DNA of 7,754 nt from Nitriliruptoraceae bacterium (GTDB lineage Bacteria; Actinomycetota; Nitriliruptoria; Nitriliruptorales; Nitriliruptoraceae). Of the stretch, positions 6,523 to 7,754 are shown piece by piece. How positions within the stretch are numbered: the stretch's first letter is position 1; every line of letters starts with the position of its first letter. The notes beneath the pieces are model-generated. The model searched no databases. It had not been told where the DNA came from and worked only from the letters and a program-made list of their open reading frames with translations. A program made the translations under genes and the position numbers. Location of the stretch: assembly GCA_007118045.1 (NCBI GenBank), contig SKTG01000315.1:1-7754 (forward strand), read 5' to 3'.

Positions 6523-7167
6523 ATGCTCCAGACCGAGCCGTGGCAGTCGTCCCTCTTCGCCGTCGCCGACGGGCAGCTCGGCGAGGCCGCCGGGGGCGAC
6601 GCCGGCTTCGAGGGGCTCGTCCGCCATCAGCTCGCCCACGGCGCCTGGCTCGACCATCAGCCGGCCTGGTTGTCCGGCGCCGACGGGCTGTTCGACGTCG
6701 TGGTGGACGAACTGACCTGGCAGCAGGGCACGGAGCGGATCCAGGGCGAGGACGTCCTGCGCCCGCGGCTGACGGCCAGCGTGCCGGTCGGGGAGCTGAC
6801 CGGGCGGCTGGCGACCTTCGCGGCTGCGGGGGAGCTACTCGGCGAGCGCTACGGCGTCCCGTTCGAGCGGGTGGGCGTCAACCTCTACCGGGACGGGCGC
6901 GATTCCGTGGCCTGGCACGGCGATCGCATCGCGCGCGATCTGCCGAGCGCGACGATCGCCATCGTCTCGCTGGGGCAGGCACGGCCGTTCAAGGCGAAGC
7001 CGGCGGAGGGTGGCAGTTCGTTGACGTTCCGGCTCGGTCACGGCGACCTGCTGGTCATGGGCGGCTCGTTCCAGCGCACCTGGCGGCACGCGGTCCCGAA
7101 GGTCGCCACGGCGGGCCCGAGGATCAGCGTGACCTACCGGCACGCCTACCCGGGGCACGCGGGCTGA
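6523..7167 (+). CDS. alkB: AlkB-type 2-oxoglutarate/Fe(II)-dependent dioxygenase (DNA alkylation repair)
   Basis: A cytoplasmic enzyme of 214 residues, close to the usual AlkB size, expected to remove methyl groups oxidatively from lesions such as 1-methyladenine and 3-methylcytosine, using 2-oxoglutarate, oxygen and Fe(II). The double-stranded beta-helix core is visible in the C-terminal half: VGVNLYRDGRDSVAWHGDR carries the HxD iron ligands His132 and Asp134, TWRHAVPK carries the third ligand His189, and RISVTYR supplies Arg200 (2-oxoglutarate contact) and Arg206. Asp134 lies in HGDR where many AlkB proteins have HSDD or HADD. The N-terminal third, with PAWLSGADGLFDVVVDELTWQQ, fits the nucleotide-recognition lid. 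There is no ada or other repair gene next to it. The start at 6523 is supported by the -10 hexamer just upstream. An RNA or tRNA substrate cannot be excluded. Confidence 0.93.
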   Translation: MLQTEPWQSSLFAVADGQLGEAAGGDAGFEGLVRHQLAHGAWLDHQPAWLSGADGLFDVVVDELTWQQGTERIQGEDVLRPRLTASVPVGELTGRLATFAAAGELLGERYGVPFERVGVNLYRDGRDSVAWHGDRIARDLPSATIAIVSLGQARPFKAKPAEGGSSLTFRLGHGDLLVMGGSFQRTWRHAVPKVATAGPRISVTYRHAYPGHAG

Positions 7168-7185
7168 ACCGCGGATCGGCCCGCC

Positions 7186-7239
7186 CGCCGCGGGGTGTCG
7201 CGGCCGTGATCCGGCGCCGTTCGCCGCAGGGTGTCGCGG
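7186..7239. repeat. 18-bp direct repeat, two copies 36 bp apart
   Basis: Copies at 7186-7203 and 7222-7239 read CGCCGC-G/A-GGGTGTCGCGG, identical except for one base. The 36-bp start-to-start distance is between three and four helical turns. It may be a paired binding site or a chance duplication. Confidence 0.55.
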
Positions 7240-7356
7240 GGTGGCGCCTTCGCAGCCGAGCCCCCCTGAAGGCAGCCTCCGTGGGTCGAGACGCACGGGT
7301 GCATCCGGGAGCAGATGAAGGGTCGAACGGCGCTCGCGCCTCGGGGTGACGCCTCG

Positions 7357-7362
7357 TACCGT
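7357..7362 (+). promoter_or_regulatory. Candidate -10 element for the small membrane protein gene
   Basis: TACCGT, the same hexamer as at 5440, would put the transcript start near 7369, about 24 nt before GTG 7393. No good -35 is seen. Confidence 0.35.
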
Positions 7363-7380
7363 GGCGTCATCGACCTGGTC

Positions 7381-7384
7381 GGAG
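7381..7384 (+). promoter_or_regulatory. Ribosome binding site deciding the GTG 7393 start
   Basis: GGAG lies 8 nt before GTG 7393. An in-frame ATG at 7315 has GGGAG only 3 nt upstream, which is too close, so the later start is preferred. Confidence 0.55.
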
Positions 7385-7392
7385 ACGCGGAC

Positions 7393-7754
7393 GTGATCGA
7401 GCGGTTGGTGCGCTTGGCCGAGGACCTCCGCATACGTCAGTGGGAGCTCAACGACGGGCCGACCCGGCCCGGCCGCTGGGCGCTGCGCCACCCGCTCGTG
7501 ACCACGCTCGTCGTCGCGGTGATCCTCGGGGTGGCGTTGGGGCTGGCTTTCGGGGTGCCGCCGGTCTCGCCACTGGTGCTGGTCGTGATCCTGGCCAGCC
7601 CGATCTACCCGTGGCTGGTCACGGGGCGGCAAGCCTACGAGGCATGGCTCGCTGGCGAGCTGCCCCGCGACGAAGGCTCGGATGACGCCACGGCGGACGG
7701 ATGGGGTGCCGACGGGTCGTCCGACGACTCCGATGACGACGGCAACGGCGGTGA
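7393..7754 (+). CDS. Small two-helix membrane protein with acidic tail, unknown function (3' end outside window)
   Basis: I do not recognise this protein. The frame is open from GTG 7393 to the window edge (120 codons plus two bases). The N-terminal 34 residues are amphipathic and charged (IERLVRLAEDLRIRQWELN). Two hydrophobic segments follow, at about 35-55 and 58-77, separated by a short Pro-rich turn (GVPPVSP), forming a probable helical hairpin in the membrane. After TGRQAYEAWLAGELPRDE the chain becomes rich in Asp, Gly and Ser (residues 93-120, with DDSDDDG), probably a disordered cytoplasmic tail. Codon third positions are G or C throughout the hydrophobic part, as expected of a real gene here. 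An alternative start, ATG 7315, would add 26 residues. It follows alkB in the same direction but 225 bp away, so it is probably a separate transcript. Confidence 0.7.
   Translation, partial: MIERLVRLAEDLRIRQWELNDGPTRPGRWALRHPLVTTLVVAVILGVALGLAFGVPPVSPLVLVVILASPIYPWLVTGRQAYEAWLAGELPRDEGSDDATADGWGADGSSDDSDDDGNGG

Larger units (their letters stand above)
7168..7392. other. Intergenic region after alkB with a direct repeat and no gene
   Basis: These 225 bp contain no reading frame with recognisable protein features. They hold an 18-bp direct repeat (7186-7203 and 7222-7239), a weak inverted repeat GCCTTC/GAAGGC (7246-7251 and 7268-7273) that may end alkB transcription, and a candidate promoter and ribosome binding site for the gene at 7393. 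Confidence 0.5.

Noticed and set aside
7246..7273. Rho-independent terminator after alkB
   Set aside because: The stem is only 6 bp with a 16-nt loop and no U tract, so it is mentioned under the intergenic entry but not called as a terminator.
6501..7349. 282-codon plus-strand frame over alkB
   Set aside because: It is Arg-rich and overlaps the AlkB frame, which has all the expected iron and 2-oxoglutarate ligands.
7315..7392. ATG 7315 as start of the small membrane protein
   Set aside because: Its purine-rich site is only 3 nt away, and GGAG at 7381-7384 is well placed for GTG 7393; it remains an alternative.
6835..7632. 265-codon minus-strand frame opposite alkB and the next gene
   Set aside because: It is a Pro/Arg/His/Gln-rich shadow with no recognisable domain.

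Overview
The window is very GC-rich DNA (roughly 70% by eye) with strongly GC-biased third codon positions, GTG starts, short gaps and long spurious reading frames on both strands. That points to a high-GC actinomycete. I cannot name the genus from the sequence; a deep-branching actinobacterial lineage is only a guess. No rRNA, tRNA, insertion sequence, integrase, CRISPR array or phage gene was recognised. I also do not see a convincing defence or mobile system.

Positions 1-4127 (+): two large genes overlapping by a GTGA tetranucleotide. Each is a fusion of a glycosyltransferase (GT-A fold) to a class I SAM-dependent methyltransferase through a low-complexity linker. The first reads GT2 - helical segment - Ala/Thr/Pro/Arg-rich linker - methyltransferase - second GT-like domain, and may continue upstream of the window. 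The second reads rhamnosyltransferase-like GT - 8-residue tandem-repeat linker - methyltransferase. Together they look like the end of a translationally coupled operon that builds and O-methylates a surface glycan; the glycan is inferred. This is the most unusual part of the window.

Positions 4153-5172 (-): a YeiH-family (PF03601) membrane protein, convergent with the GT operon across only 25 bp. Positions 5173-5482 form a divergent, gene-free control region with three imperfect palindromes and candidate -10 hexamers for both directions. Positions 5483-6331 (+): a short-chain dehydrogenase of the HSDL2 type, closed by a strong hairpin.

Positions 6523-7167 (+): an AlkB-type 2-oxoglutarate/Fe(II) dioxygenase for alkylation repair, with a -10 hexamer so close to its ATG that the mRNA is probably leaderless. 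After a 225-bp gap with an 18-bp direct repeat, a small two-helix membrane protein with an acidic tail starts at 7393 and runs off the end. The genes after 4127 look like unrelated housekeeping or accessory functions, each with its own promoter, rather than one pathway.
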